A stretch of DNA of 64,000 nucleotides. Source: Planctomycetota bacterium. GTDB lineage: Bacteria; Planctomycetota; Planctomycetia; Planctomycetales; Planctomycetaceae. The stretch covers positions 49,571 through 113,570 of the forward strand of contig JAHZKX010000043.1 of NCBI GenBank assembly GCA_022600195.1, in the 5' to 3' direction. The translations under genes were made by a program, and so were the position numbers. The notes under the pieces are model-generated. The model was given only the letters and a program-made list of their open reading frames with translations. It had not been told where the DNA came from and searched no databases. Shown piece after piece: positions 27,494 through 37,272 of this stretch (position 1 is the first letter of the stretch; every line of letters begins with the position of its first letter).

Positions 27494-29689
27494 GTGAAGA
27501 ATTTGATGTCCAACCTCAAAGGAATGAACTACAAAGAATTTGCTGTAAATCATGCAGAAAAAATTGTTCTGTGTTTTATCGCATTGTTTGTATGCTTTGC
27601 CATCTTGACTTCGAAGTGGTCAACAGAAAAACGCACACCAACGGAACTCTCTCAAAAAGTAGCGACCGCAGAATCTCAGGTCAAAACCAGCCAATGGCCG
27701 GAAGAAAAACGTAAAGAATTTCTGAAAGAAGACGACTTGCCACAAAAAGTCGCAGAATTGATTGATAAAGGGCTCAGTGTAACCAAATATCAATTTAACA
27801 TCCCTCTCTCCGAACCACTTTATAAAGAAAAAGAAAAGGCCAGAGAAGTGGCCTGGCTTACTGTTGAAGACCTCATTGCTACCCCCGGACGTTTCATCAT
27901 GATGAAGCGACCAGCTGACGCAGGAGAGAAAGAGGGCAGCGAAGATGCAGACCTGGACGAGGCTGGTAAAGAGAAACCCGATGATGATGATGATGAAGAA
28001 AGTGGATTCGAAAGAAGAAGAGCCGGTGCGGCAGGTGGCTCTGGAGGTTTAACTTTTGGTGGAATCGGTGGGGAAGTAGACGCGATGGCTGCCGTTCCTG
28101 CCGCTGGAGAATTCGAGCTTGGTCTCGCCAACCCCGATGCAGCGGTTCCTGGCGGAATTGACGGCATGATGGAGGGAGGAGGCATGGCTGGACCTGCTCG
28201 TGAAGGTCGTGGCTTGAGATTTGTCGCCGTCCGAGGCGTCTTTGACCTAGCAACACAACAAGACAAATTGCAACGAGCATTAGGCGATGGCTTTTCAATG
28301 CAGAATCTGCAATCTGGAAAGCTTCTTGATTTTCTGGATTTTGAACTCGAACGCAAAATACGATCAAAAGACGAAAATGCGCCCTGGTCGGGAGCGTGGA
28401 AAAAGGTAGACATTCAAACTTCCATCGATATTTTAAAAGAGAGTGCTGACTTTGACCCACCGGTTGTCAATACGTCCATTACAGACCGTGTCTTTACAAT
28501 GCCACTTCCCAGTCGTATTGCTGGTTTCTGGTACAAAATTGCCACCCATCCCCGTGTGGAAAACTTTACACTCAGCCAGGAAGAAATAGAGCAAGAGCTG
28601 GAATTGAATGAACGATTTTTGAATCAGTATAAAAAGACACACGCCAACGAAAAAGTTTTTAAAGAGAAACAAAAAGGATTTTCTGGATTACAACTTGGTA
28701 TGCGACAGATTCGTAGCCAGGTCATGTTCAGCGGACAAGCAGGAGAATCAGAGTCAGTTTTCCAAGGTATGGCCGAAGCAATGAATCATCAGACCGCCGG
28801 TGAACCACTAGATAATCAGAAGTTTATCCAGAAACTAAAGGCGAACGCCACAGCTGCCGGCCGCCTGCTGTTGTTCCGCTACTTTGATTTTGATCTGCAA
28901 CCTGGAGCGAGTTATAAATATCGTGTTCGACTCGTTGTCCGGAACCCAAACTATCAACGTCCAATCGAAGAGGTTCTTCTGCCTTCAGTTGCAGAAGGTG
29001 AAATACGCAATACTCCCTGGAGTAAAGAAACGGCAGCAGTCACCGTCGAGCAAGATGTCCACTATTTCCTCAGCGATGTACAACCCCCGCGAGGAATTAA
29101 CGGAACCACAGCAACTTTTGAAGTCTTCCAGTGGTATCCCGAGACGGGGACGACAATCCATAGCTCTCAACTAAAAACGCGGGTCGGGGAAGAAATCGGT
29201 GGAGAGAGAACCGCGGAACTCTATGACGTCGCAAAAGAAGAATACTCAAAAGATGCGAAAGTAAACTTTGACACTCAAAATTTCCTGGTCGACGCAATCG
29301 CGGCACCAAAATTTAACCCGGATCACCACCCTGATCTGAAGCTGCCTGCAGCAAGACGGAAAGGGCCGTCGATGATTTTACCTGAAGCAATTGTTGTCGA
29401 TAATTTTGGTAATCTGAAAAGGTCGTTACATCCAAACACAAAATTATCAGAAACAGATAAATACGAGCTAGCCAAAAAAAGACTGAAACGTGAGCGCAAT
29501 AGCCTGAAATGGGTCGTTGATGCAACGGAAGCAAGAGAATCTGCACCAACAGCAGATGGTTTGGGTGCAGAGTCGTTTGACGCCATCGGGGCTGCTGCAT
29601 TTATGGATCCGGGATCAGAAATGCTGGGTCCCAAGAAAAAAAAGAAAAAAGGAAAAAAAAGAAACCCAATCAGTTTGCTGCCACAATAA
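27494..29689 (+). CDS. large single-span membrane protein of the pilM operon
   Basis: This encodes 731 residues starting at GTG 27494, with GGAGAAGG just upstream. One membrane helix (about 24-42, IVLCFIALFVCFAILTS) follows a cytosolic N-terminus. The outer part carries an acidic run (DDDDDEESG) and Gly-rich stretch near 145-235, then ordered regions including RLLLFRYFDFDLQPG and YKYRVRLVVRNPNYQRP. It ends with a Lys run (KKKKKKGKKR). Topology resembles the preceding protein, so both may assemble with the PilM-PilN fusion. No named domain is recognised. A terminator follows at 29806. Confidence 0.75.
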   Translation: MKNLMSNLKGMNYKEFAVNHAEKIVLCFIALFVCFAILTSKWSTEKRTPTELSQKVATAESQVKTSQWPEEKRKEFLKEDDLPQKVAELIDKGLSVTKYQFNIPLSEPLYKEKEKAREVAWLTVEDLIATPGRFIMMKRPADAGEKEGSEDADLDEAGKEKPDDDDDEESGFERRRAGAAGGSGGLTFGGIGGEVDAMAAVPAAGEFELGLANPDAAVPGGIDGMMEGGGMAGPAREGRGLRFVAVRGVFDLATQQDKLQRALGDGFSMQNLQSGKLLDFLDFELERKIRSKDENAPWSGAWKKVDIQTSIDILKESADFDPPVVNTSITDRVFTMPLPSRIAGFWYKIATHPRVENFTLSQEEIEQELELNERFLNQYKKTHANEKVFKEKQKGFSGLQLGMRQIRSQVMFSGQAGESESVFQGMAEAMNHQTAGEPLDNQKFIQKLKANATAAGRLLLFRYFDFDLQPGASYKYRVRLVVRNPNYQRPIEEVLLPSVAEGEIRNTPWSKETAAVTVEQDVHYFLSDVQPPRGINGTTATFEVFQWYPETGTTIHSSQLKTRVGEEIGGERTAELYDVAKEEYSKDAKVNFDTQNFLVDAIAAPKFNPDHHPDLKLPAARRKGPSMILPEAIVVDNFGNLKRSLHPNTKLSETDKYELAKKRLKRERNSLKWVVDATEARESAPTADGLGAESFDAIGAAAFMDPGSEMLGPKKKKKKGKKRNPISLLPQ

Positions 29690-29805
29690 TTTGATAACAC
29701 GAGTGCATCCCATTTAGCCATAGCGATTTTCATTCTATGATCGTCGTTTCAAATGGTCTTGTAGTCGCTGCAGTAAACCTGGACACAAGCTCTATTTCAG
29801 AATGA

Positions 29806-29847
29806 GGGGGGAGAGCAGGGCGTACGACTTCTCCCCTTATTTTTTTG
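29806..29847 (+). terminator. intrinsic terminator of the pilM operon
   Basis: The stem GGGGAGA / TCTCCCC (29808-29814 with 29830-29836), extendable by G-T pairs, is followed by TTATTTTTTT. It lies about 115 bases after the last gene of the operon. Confidence 0.75.
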
Positions 29848-30032
29848 CTAATATGATCAAAACAGACCTTTTACTGATGCATTCGTTTTTCTGTATCTGC
29901 GTTTAGAACTAAGGTTTCAAAGCATAAAGACAGAGCATGCTTAAGATGAGCCCCACATCTTTGATGTACCGGAAAATCAGAAACAGTTAGCGAACACGCT
30001 CCGAATGACCGGCAGTTTCTCAAGAGATCTGT
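29848..30032. other. intergenic, nothing recognised
   Basis: This is the short gap after the pilM operon terminator and before the end of folC on the other strand. Confidence 0.4.
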
Positions 30033-31466
30033 CTAGCAGGATTCAGTCAACAGCACGCCATCAGTTGACCCTAATAACAGCTCTCGCATTTCTGCAGCAA
30101 TGAAAAAAGACCCTGTCACACAGATCAACAATTCTGATGTCGCGCTCTCTTTTGCCCGTAACCAGGCATCAGCTGGACTGGCAGCGACAATGACATCGGA
30201 AACATTTCCGGTTTCCTGTTGAATTGACCGGGTCAATTCAAACAATTCATCTACTGAAACACGCCGTGGATTTGATAAATATTGAGTAAGAATCACTTTC
30301 GAAAAATGTGGTAATAAAATCTCCAGCATTTCTCTGACATCTTTATCCCGTGTAGCCGCAAAGATCAACATACGATTCGGCTGCGATAAACTCTCTTGAA
30401 GCGTGTTGACTAATGCGTTGATCGATGCGCCATTGTGTGCCGTATCAATGATCACCATGGGATTTTTCCGCACAACTTCAATTCGCGCAGGCCATTTTAA
30501 ACGACGCATACCTGTTCGCATTTGGTCATTCTCAATGCACACCTCCTGGTGCCTGATATAGTCCACTAACGTAAGGGCCAACGCGGCATTGATCGCCTGA
30601 TGTGTACCGAGCAAATTAACCGGCATGTCATTAATCAATGACCAGGGAGTCTTAACGTGAATTTTCTGCAGCGGAATGCCATCTTGCTCCAAGCTATCCT
30701 TTGATAGTGGGTCATTTTTTCCATTTCCATTGACTGGTTCCCAGAAGAATTCCCGATCCATCAGGTACAGAGGAGCTTGCTTCTCATCAGAGATTGCCTC
30801 CAGAACCGCAATCGCTTCTGGTTGTGTGACTGCACTAATGACAGGAACGCCGGTTTTGATAATTCCCGCTTTTTCACCGGTAATTTGCTCGATCGTATTT
30901 CCCAGAAGTGCGGTATGGTCGTAACTGATATTTGTAATCACAGTCGCCAGAGGTTCACAGATATTGGTCGAATCTAATCTGCCTCCCAATCCCACTTCCA
31001 TTACCGCATAATCAACCTGTTGCTGCCTGAAGTACATCCAGGCCAATGCGGTTGTCAATTCAAAAAATGTAGGGCTCATTTTTCCAGGACCATGATCCAT
31101 CAGCTCGACAGCTTGCGCGATTTCCGTCACCAGTTCAACCAGTTGCTCAGGTTCAATCTGACATCCGTCAATGAGAATTCGTTCTCTATAATTTGTTACA
31201 TGAGGTGATGTAAACAAACCGGTTCGATAGCCGGCAGCTGTCAGCATCTCAGCGATCATCGCTGAAGTCGAACCTTTTCCTTTTGTGCCGGCGATATGAA
31301 TGGTAGCCAGGCTGGCCTGTGGATTGCCGAGCAGCTTGAGAAGCTCGCGCATGCGGCCCAGCTTAAAGTCCTTGGTGGAATACTTACTACTCCCCATTCG
31401 TTCGTAATTGAGACGACCGAACAGAAAATCCAGACTTTCTTGATACTTTTCTGCCGAGACTCCCAT
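30033..31466 (-). CDS. folC: bifunctional folylpolyglutamate synthase/dihydrofolate synthase
   Basis: This encodes 477 residues of the Mur-ligase-like FolC family. The N-terminal FGRLNYERMG is followed by the P-loop HIAGTKGKGSTSAMIAEML and LFTSPHVTNYRERI. Next come AVMEVGLGGRLDSTN with TNISYDHTALLGNT (the second ATP/substrate motifs), then VIIDTAHNGASINAL at the start of the C-terminal domain. It adds glutamate to dihydropteroate and folates using ATP. AAAGGA precedes the ATG. It appears to be transcribed alone. Confidence 0.95.
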   Translation of the reverse strand: MGVSAEKYQESLDFLFGRLNYERMGSSKYSTKDFKLGRMRELLKLLGNPQASLATIHIAGTKGKGSTSAMIAEMLTAAGYRTGLFTSPHVTNYRERILIDGCQIEPEQLVELVTEIAQAVELMDHGPGKMSPTFFELTTALAWMYFRQQQVDYAVMEVGLGGRLDSTNICEPLATVITNISYDHTALLGNTIEQITGEKAGIIKTGVPVISAVTQPEAIAVLEAISDEKQAPLYLMDREFFWEPVNGNGKNDPLSKDSLEQDGIPLQKIHVKTPWSLINDMPVNLLGTHQAINAALALTLVDYIRHQEVCIENDQMRTGMRRLKWPARIEVVRKNPMVIIDTAHNGASINALVNTLQESLSQPNRMLIFAATRDKDVREMLEILLPHFSKVILTQYLSNPRRVSVDELFELTRSIQQETGNVSDVIVAASPADAWLRAKESATSELLICVTGSFFIAAEMRELLLGSTDGVLLTESC

Positions 31467-31679
31467 GTCAGGCAGTTCCTTTTACATTATTAGCGACAGA
31501 TAAATAAACGAATTATTAAATGTCGAAGAAGATCTCAAAATAAATAGAACCAGATTTTCCGGTCAACTGCTCGATATTATAGCTAAGCACTTTCAGGAAG
31601 TAGACCGTGAGATATATAATCACACAAAGAATTTTGCAACTGTTCCCAACATCATCTGAATTCAAAAGAACCGAGAATA

Positions 31680-32168
31680 ATGAGTTTATACACTACCACA
31701 ATCGTTCAAGTACTGAAATTTAACCGAAGCATGACGTTGAAACTGCTTGAGGAAGTTGCTCAAACAAAAGACCCAATCGCCGCGCTGACATATCAACCTG
31801 GTCCTCAAAGAGCGCACATAGGCTGGCAAATCATGCATATCGCCATCACAGAAGAAGCGTTCGCGACAGAACGACTGCGCACGAAATCGTCCGAGTTAAC
31901 AGACTGGTTCCCTCAGTATCAAAAAGGAAGTGTTGCTGACAACAATCTTCCCACAGTAGAAGTCATGCAATCAGTCCTGGCCCAATCTCGGGTGAACCTG
32001 CTGGACGCGATTTCCCAGATCACTGAAGAGGATCTTGACCTGATTCCAGATGGACTTACAGAAAGAGGCTGGACCAATCGGATGGCGTTACAAATTCTAT
32101 GCTGGCACGAACCTCACCATCAGGGACAGGCTCACTTTTTATTCAATTCGTGGAAATCTAAACAATAA
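31680..32168 (+). CDS. DinB-like four-helix-bundle protein
   Basis: This encodes 162 residues, helical throughout. The DinB/YfiT pattern is visible: an early RSMTLKLLEEV helix, GWQIMHIAITEEAF with the first metal His near residue 58, and a C-terminal LQILCWHEPHHQGQAHFL with two further His in HxxxH spacing. The family binds a divalent metal; many members are thiol transferases, others unknown. It is divergent from folC, with a 213-base gap between them that should hold both promoters. Confidence 0.8.
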   Translation: MSLYTTTIVQVLKFNRSMTLKLLEEVAQTKDPIAALTYQPGPQRAHIGWQIMHIAITEEAFATERLRTKSSELTDWFPQYQKGSVADNNLPTVEVMQSVLAQSRVNLLDAISQITEEDLDLIPDGLTERGWTNRMALQILCWHEPHHQGQAHFLFNSWKSKQ

Positions 32169-32331
32169 ACTCCATGACCTGAGTCTCTACGAACCCTTTT
32201 GTGATCAGATCGCTCTTGACATATTTTCAACATCGTCGAAAATTACACCTTCAAATCAAATTTGCCCCTGCCTCTTCAGATGTCCAACCTGATCTTGATA
32301 GCTTCTCTATCTTAATTGAAGGATCAGAATT

Positions 32332-32661
32332 ATGAGTTCGATCAATCCTGGTGCAGTCAACTTGAGCAGTTCTTTTGCTGGCGCTCAGCGAAGCGATGCC
32401 AGCGCCGATAAGCAGAAAGCGGAAGCGGCTCAACAAAACATGTCCATCGACAAAAAAACGATGACCGAACATCAACTACAAGATGTCGGAGATACAGACA
32501 AATCTGGTGATCGTGATGCAGACGGGCGCATGCCATTTGGTCATGATGAAGCAGAGGAGCAGGGGACAGAATCCAGCGATCAAACGAGAGAAGAAGACCC
32601 TTCTGCACGCGCTCCGGATACCACCGGTAAATTAGGCACTCATCTAGACCTTGATGCCTGA
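32332..32661 (+). CDS. small acidic, probably disordered protein
   Basis: This encodes 109 residues, rich in Asp, Glu, Ser, Gln and Lys and lacking a hydrophobic core. There is an N-terminal MSSINPGAVNLSSSF, then an Ala/Lys/Gln helix (SADKQKAEAAQQNMS), then a charged tail ending GKLGTHLDLDA. GAAGGA lies 7-12 bases before the ATG. The regular composition and good ribosome site argue for a real gene. Function is unknown. Confidence 0.6.
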   Translation: MSSINPGAVNLSSSFAGAQRSDASADKQKAEAAQQNMSIDKKTMTEHQLQDVGDTDKSGDRDADGRMPFGHDEAEEQGTESSDQTREEDPSARAPDTTGKLGTHLDLDA

Positions 32662-32697
32662 ATAGGACGTGTCTGCCTGTGTGTAGAAAATCGATAG

Positions 32698-33909
32698 CTA
32701 TTTCGACTGATTCAGAAAACCAAACAAGCTCTTTTTCTTTTTCGATGCGGTCTCTTCTTCAGAAGTAAGCGTTTCACCTCCTACACTGGCAGCAAGCCCC
32801 ATTATCGTTCTGGTTAATTTCGCCTTGGGTGCCTGCACGATCAGAGGGACTCCGTTATTTCTGGACTCGACCATTGTTGCATAGTCGTTGGGAATTTGGC
32901 AGAAAATATCACGGCCAATCGTTTCCAGAGCTTTACTGATACTGATCTGCGTATCTTCCAACCCAAGTCGATTCATTACCACTTTGATTTTTTCCGAAAT
33001 ATTTTCATTCGTGTCAAAATACTGTGAGAGACGAACGACATTTCTCAGACAGGGTAAATCCAGCTGTGCGGCCAGTAATACCGAATCTGAGAGTTCCATA
33101 GCTGCCAAATCCAGACTGTTATAAGATTTACTGACATCAATCACCAGATGCGAAAAGGTTGCCCTTAACAGCGCGATGATTCGCTTTAGCACTTCGGTAG
33201 TGATCTGCATCGACATATCCATCTGCACTGGTCGCGGCAATAGAAAAGCACCACAACTGTGCTTGGTCAGCGAGCGTTTTAGCAGCGAGTAATCGAGCCG
33301 CGAAATATTCTCTGCGACATCCTGAATCGTATAATCCGGAATAATATCCAACCAGACATCAGTATCGCCTAAAGCCAAATCCAGATCGATCACTGCGACA
33401 CTGTTCCGCTCGTTATGGGCCAGACAACAGGCCAAATTGATTGCCAGTGAAGTGCAACCCACACCTCCACTGACTCCAGCTACCGTAATGACCTGGCTTG
33501 TCCGCGGCGTAGAATGCTCGCCATCTGATTGACCGGATATAATTTGAATGCGGTTTAAGGCTGACAGGAAATCTTCCAGCACGAGAGGATAACCCAAGAA
33601 TTCTTTGGCTCCATTGCGCATTGCCTTCAGTATCAGGCTGCCTTCCTGCGAACTACTTACTACGACCACACTACAAGAAGGTAAATCCCGGGTGACTTGC
33701 GCGATCAAATTTAACGCCAGTTCTGGATCCGCATCCAGAGAGATTAAAGCCAGGTCTGGTTGTGTCTGGGACACGACATCAGAGAAGAATTCGTAACGAC
33801 TACATTCCGCTTCCAGCCAGACCATATCAACACCAATCAGCATATTTTTCAGCTCATTGCGTGTTGCTTCATTAGGATCGATAATTGATAATCGAACAAC
33901 TCCACTCAT
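32698..33909 (-). CDS. cpaE: Tad pilus assembly protein CpaE/TadZ
   Basis: This encodes 403 residues. The N-terminal 125 resemble a receiver fold (RLSIIDPNEATRNELKNML, DLALISLDADPEL) without a full phosphorylation site. A MinD/ParA-like domain starts ITVAGVSGGVGCTSLAINLA, with DLDLALGDTDVWLD and HLVIDVSKSYN. The P-loop Lys of KGGxGKT is replaced by Cys, as in other TadZ proteins whose Lys is lost. TadZ localises the Tad secretion machine at the membrane. It is the last gene of the block running from the pilin. Confidence 0.88.
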   Translation of the reverse strand: MSGVVRLSIIDPNEATRNELKNMLIGVDMVWLEAECSRYEFFSDVVSQTQPDLALISLDADPELALNLIAQVTRDLPSCSVVVVSSSQEGSLILKAMRNGAKEFLGYPLVLEDFLSALNRIQIISGQSDGEHSTPRTSQVITVAGVSGGVGCTSLAINLACCLAHNERNSVAVIDLDLALGDTDVWLDIIPDYTIQDVAENISRLDYSLLKRSLTKHSCGAFLLPRPVQMDMSMQITTEVLKRIIALLRATFSHLVIDVSKSYNSLDLAAMELSDSVLLAAQLDLPCLRNVVRLSQYFDTNENISEKIKVVMNRLGLEDTQISISKALETIGRDIFCQIPNDYATMVESRNNGVPLIVQAPKAKLTRTIMGLAASVGGETLTSEEETASKKKKSLFGFLNQSK

Positions 33910-33992
33910 TAGATCATCACTTATTCTTAGGGTTAAATAATCACAAGTTTCATTTACTATTTTCGACGTTGATCATTTATCAAATCATGATA

Positions 33993-35765
33993 TCAACTTT
34001 CCGGACTGATTAAACCAGGGCGACCTTTGGAGGGAGTTCCCAACCCACCGACACTCTTTTTCGGTGGTGTGGGTGTCTTATTTTGCTTAGCTTTCCATTG
34101 ACCTGTCGCTGGGCTTGTCAAAACCGGCACCTTTGTACCGGCGGGTCGTTTTGGTGCAGTTTGTCTTATTTTTTGCTGTGCTTCTAGTGCTTTAATATTT
34201 TCTGGTGATAACGAGGGCTTTTTAATCAACTCGGTACGAACCGTTGGAGCTGCTGGCACTTGTGGAATCTGTGAAGCAGAACTGGGAGGCAAGACATTCT
34301 CTGAATGTATCATTGATTCCGGACTGATGGGCCCCGGAATGGAATAGCGGCAATTAGGACAATCGCTCCCATAACTGGGTACTTCCAGCACGCCGTCCGA
34401 GTACAACTCTCGATCCGTTGGCGTCGCGGTAAATAATCCGGGACCACCTGCGGGTACCTGTTCCGATTTCAGCGGCGAAACTAATTCTGGTGTCACCATG
34501 ATGACCAGTTCAGTTTCTCCTTCTGTATATCTTACTCTTCGGAAGGCTGCTCCGATGAACGGAAGTTCTCCCAGAAAAGGTGTTTTAGAGGTCTCTGCCG
34601 TCTTACGGCTGGAAATCAACCCGGCAATCACCATGGTTTCACCAAAGTTCATTTCAACCGCGGTATTAGCACGGCGAACAGTTAAACCAGGGACAGTCGT
34701 CCCGGCAACCTGAACTGCATTGGAAAAGTCTCGTTCACTGACTTCCGGCTGTACTTCCAGGCGTAGTCGACCATTCCCCAGAACAATGGGCACCGCTTCC
34801 ATTCTGACACCGAACTCACGCCATTCGATAGTAACAGTCCCTAAACTTTGTGGCACGAGAATTGGAAATTCACCACCAGAGAGTAAGTTGGCAGGCCTTC
34901 CGCTGGTCGTCACCAGTTCTGGTTCTGCTAAAATCTTCAGCAAGGCTTCCTGCTTCAATGCATCGATAAATGCCTGAAAAATACTGGAGCCATCCACTAA
35001 ACCAAATCCCAGAGAAGTACCACTGAGCAGGTTCTGAGACGCCGTCAGAGCAGGGGGGCCACCAAAGGGCACCGTAATTCCGGTAATGGGTACTAATGAG
35101 CCGGGGGTACTGTAAACATAACCTGATTGATTTAAAAAGAGCCAGTTCACACCCAACTGTCTAATTTTGGAGCGCTGGACTTCCATAATCTTGACTTTCA
35201 AAAGAACCTGCTGCACACCAGCGAGTTTCATTTGATTCAGCACACCGTTGGGGAAAAACTGTTCAGCGATTTCTACCATTTCGGTAATCGCCTCTGGTTG
35301 TGTCACCCAGCCACGTAAAACGACAGAATCCTGTACTTTGATCGCTTCAACTGAAGAGCTGGGAAATAACTGTTTGAGATAGGCTTGTAAATGACGTGCA
35401 TCGCCACTTACAAATGTTTCAATAGAGTGGACTTTTTTGTTCTCATCGGTGATCACCAGAGTCGTCACGCCGGGAACTAATGCCTGCACTCTGATCTCAT
35501 TTGGAGTGAGGGCAGTGATGCCGAGCACCGTAGGATCGAAGCCATCGACACGTTTTATCTTGCCGGGAAACTTAAGAATCTTGGAGAATTTTTCGGTAAT
35601 TTCCAGCTTCATCTTGTCAGCTGTTACCTGAACGACAGGCTCGCTTGCTCCGGCGGGAACAGGCTGCTCAGCCTGTGAATATCCTTTGGCAGTAATGAGA
35701 CTACACATCATTGCCACGAACAAAGGAAAACGGTTTATTCTTAAGTGTTTTTTGAAGGCCAGCAT
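33993..35765 (-). CDS. cpaC: Tad/type II secretin CpaC/RcpA
   Basis: This encodes 590 residues with a signal-like N-terminus (LFVAMMCSLITAKGYS). An N0-like domain (VTADKMKLEITEKFSKIL) is followed by a BON-type segment (VQDSVVLRGWVTQPEAIT). The secretin core follows, with LAEPELVTTSGRPANLLSGG and FPILVP near 292, ERDFSNAVQVAGTTVPGLTV, NTAVEMNFGETMVIAGLI and LVIMVTPELVSPL. The C-terminal 150 residues are Pro/Lys-rich. It forms the outer-membrane ring through which the Flp pilus passes. AAGGGGC precedes the ATG. The gene precedes cpaE in transcription. Confidence 0.93.
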   Translation of the reverse strand: MLAFKKHLRINRFPLFVAMMCSLITAKGYSQAEQPVPAGASEPVVQVTADKMKLEITEKFSKILKFPGKIKRVDGFDPTVLGITALTPNEIRVQALVPGVTTLVITDENKKVHSIETFVSGDARHLQAYLKQLFPSSSVEAIKVQDSVVLRGWVTQPEAITEMVEIAEQFFPNGVLNQMKLAGVQQVLLKVKIMEVQRSKIRQLGVNWLFLNQSGYVYSTPGSLVPITGITVPFGGPPALTASQNLLSGTSLGFGLVDGSSIFQAFIDALKQEALLKILAEPELVTTSGRPANLLSGGEFPILVPQSLGTVTIEWREFGVRMEAVPIVLGNGRLRLEVQPEVSERDFSNAVQVAGTTVPGLTVRRANTAVEMNFGETMVIAGLISSRKTAETSKTPFLGELPFIGAAFRRVRYTEGETELVIMVTPELVSPLKSEQVPAGGPGLFTATPTDRELYSDGVLEVPSYGSDCPNCRYSIPGPISPESMIHSENVLPPSSASQIPQVPAAPTVRTELIKKPSLSPENIKALEAQQKIRQTAPKRPAGTKVPVLTSPATGQWKAKQNKTPTPPKKSVGGLGTPSKGRPGLISPES

Positions 35766-35924
35766 CCGTGCCCCTTACTTTTTAAACAGTCGCACCATCT
35801 TATTCAGGTAAATTCCGAATTTTCGATGATACAATAAACAGACTTCTTCTAAACTCTGATCAAGACACCCTTTGCCCTCCAATTGTCCTCTTAAATCCGT
35901 TGACAGAGCAGGGCAGTGACCAGA

Positions 35925-36962
35925 TCAGTTAATTTTCGTTTTTTGTTTCGTAGTAAACACTTCCCATAAATCTTTGAGTGCCGCTTTTTGATCTTTTACT
36001 TCTTCTTCCAGGATTTCAACTTCCTGAATTATCTTTTCTCCACCGGAGAAGACTTCGACTTCCCACATTTTTTTCTCTTGTTCTAATTCTGCCTCTACCG
36101 AAGCCATCTGCTGAGGCTGCTGTTGTTCATCCAAAAACTGTTTGGCTGATTTTGATTCACTGTCATTGTCAGCCAATCGCTGTGGGCCTTCTTCATACTC
36201 TTTATCTTGACTCTGTTCGCCGTCTTTCAGATACTCACTACCTTCGATCGAAAACACTTCAGCCAGCTCATCATCGTCGAACTGAACATCTTCCGTATCT
36301 GCGTGATCAGAAGCTGCTCTCAATGCGAGGTGTACTTCACCTTTACTCTCCGCAAGTTTCAAAATGGCTCCTTCTCGTGGAGCGAGTAGTAATGAAATGT
36401 TCTTTGATTTCACCTGATTGCTGTCGGACCCTCCGGCATCAGTTAAACTGTCTGTCGCAAAAATTTTCACTCGTTCCAGGATCACTTTTGTGATGGTCGT
36501 CATACCTCCCTGTGGCTTCCGAGCTGTAAACGTAACATACACATCTACAAAGTCCCCCGGAAGAATTAAACCACTGTGTGTTTTGGTCATATCTACCGAA
36601 GTTGTGAAGACTCGTTTTCCATCAGGAATTTCTACAGAGGCCCCACGTACTCCCTGTTCACTGAGTTTCGCTTTCATCACGATTTCACCAGGAACTGCCC
36701 GGGTCTTAATGGAGCGTTCTTTATACTCTTCCAGTTTTGTAACTGATCCTTCCGGTATTTGATCAATCGCCCATGATTTGAATTTTACATTGGACTCATT
36801 CAAAGGTGTTCCGGGTGCGATCTCAGCAATTGTCACCAGGACATTTGCCGTTTCGACCACTTCCTTTTTGTCACCCTTATTGAGTACCTGTCTTACACCC
36901 AGCATTGCAACCAGTCCACAACCGACTGCAACAACCAACATCATCAACGACTTTACTTTCAT
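35925..36962 (-). CDS. cpaB: Flp pilus assembly protein CpaB/RcpC
   Basis: This encodes 345 residues from the ATG at 36962 (GGGTGG about 5 bases before it; a GTG at 36971 is the alternative). It has an N-terminal membrane helix, then an SAF domain (IAPGTPLNESNVKFKSWAI, RAVPGEIVMKAKLSE) and the CpaB core (VFTTSVDMTKTHSGLILPGD, then FVDVYVT). The region from about residue 225 on is acidic and Gln/Glu/Lys-rich, probably helical or disordered and longer than usual. SAF domains may bind peptidoglycan. It stands between cpaA and cpaC. Confidence 0.9.
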   Translation of the reverse strand: MKVKSLMMLVVAVGCGLVAMLGVRQVLNKGDKKEVVETANVLVTIAEIAPGTPLNESNVKFKSWAIDQIPEGSVTKLEEYKERSIKTRAVPGEIVMKAKLSEQGVRGASVEIPDGKRVFTTSVDMTKTHSGLILPGDFVDVYVTFTARKPQGGMTTITKVILERVKIFATDSLTDAGGSDSNQVKSKNISLLLAPREGAILKLAESKGEVHLALRAASDHADTEDVQFDDDELAEVFSIEGSEYLKDGEQSQDKEYEEGPQRLADNDSESKSAKQFLDEQQQPQQMASVEAELEQEKKMWEVEVFSGGEKIIQEVEILEEEVKDQKAALKDLWEVFTTKQKTKIN

Positions 36963-37272
36963 AACTGCCACCCGTCAAAGAGACATAAATCAAGCAGCTC
37001 TCGAACTGGTAAACAGTCTGATCTTTACAATCTCAGGATCTGTTTTCCGAAGCGTCGACTTGATATTCGCCTGAATTCACAGGTTTACAGAAAGGAAATT
37101 CTGTCATCATTGTCAACATCGGCACTTCGAGAGTACTTGCTTCAATTTATAACGATTTTATCGATTGAAATCATAATTCTGGTTGTAATGACAATCCTGC
37201 CAACCACAACGCTTAACCCGCACTTGCCATATTTCACTTATTTTAACATTTCGTGTATTCATCATTTTCTGC
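36963..37272. other. intergenic within the Tad block
   Basis: About 310 bases lie between cpaB and cpaA. No gene, hairpin or promoter stands out. Confidence 0.35.
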
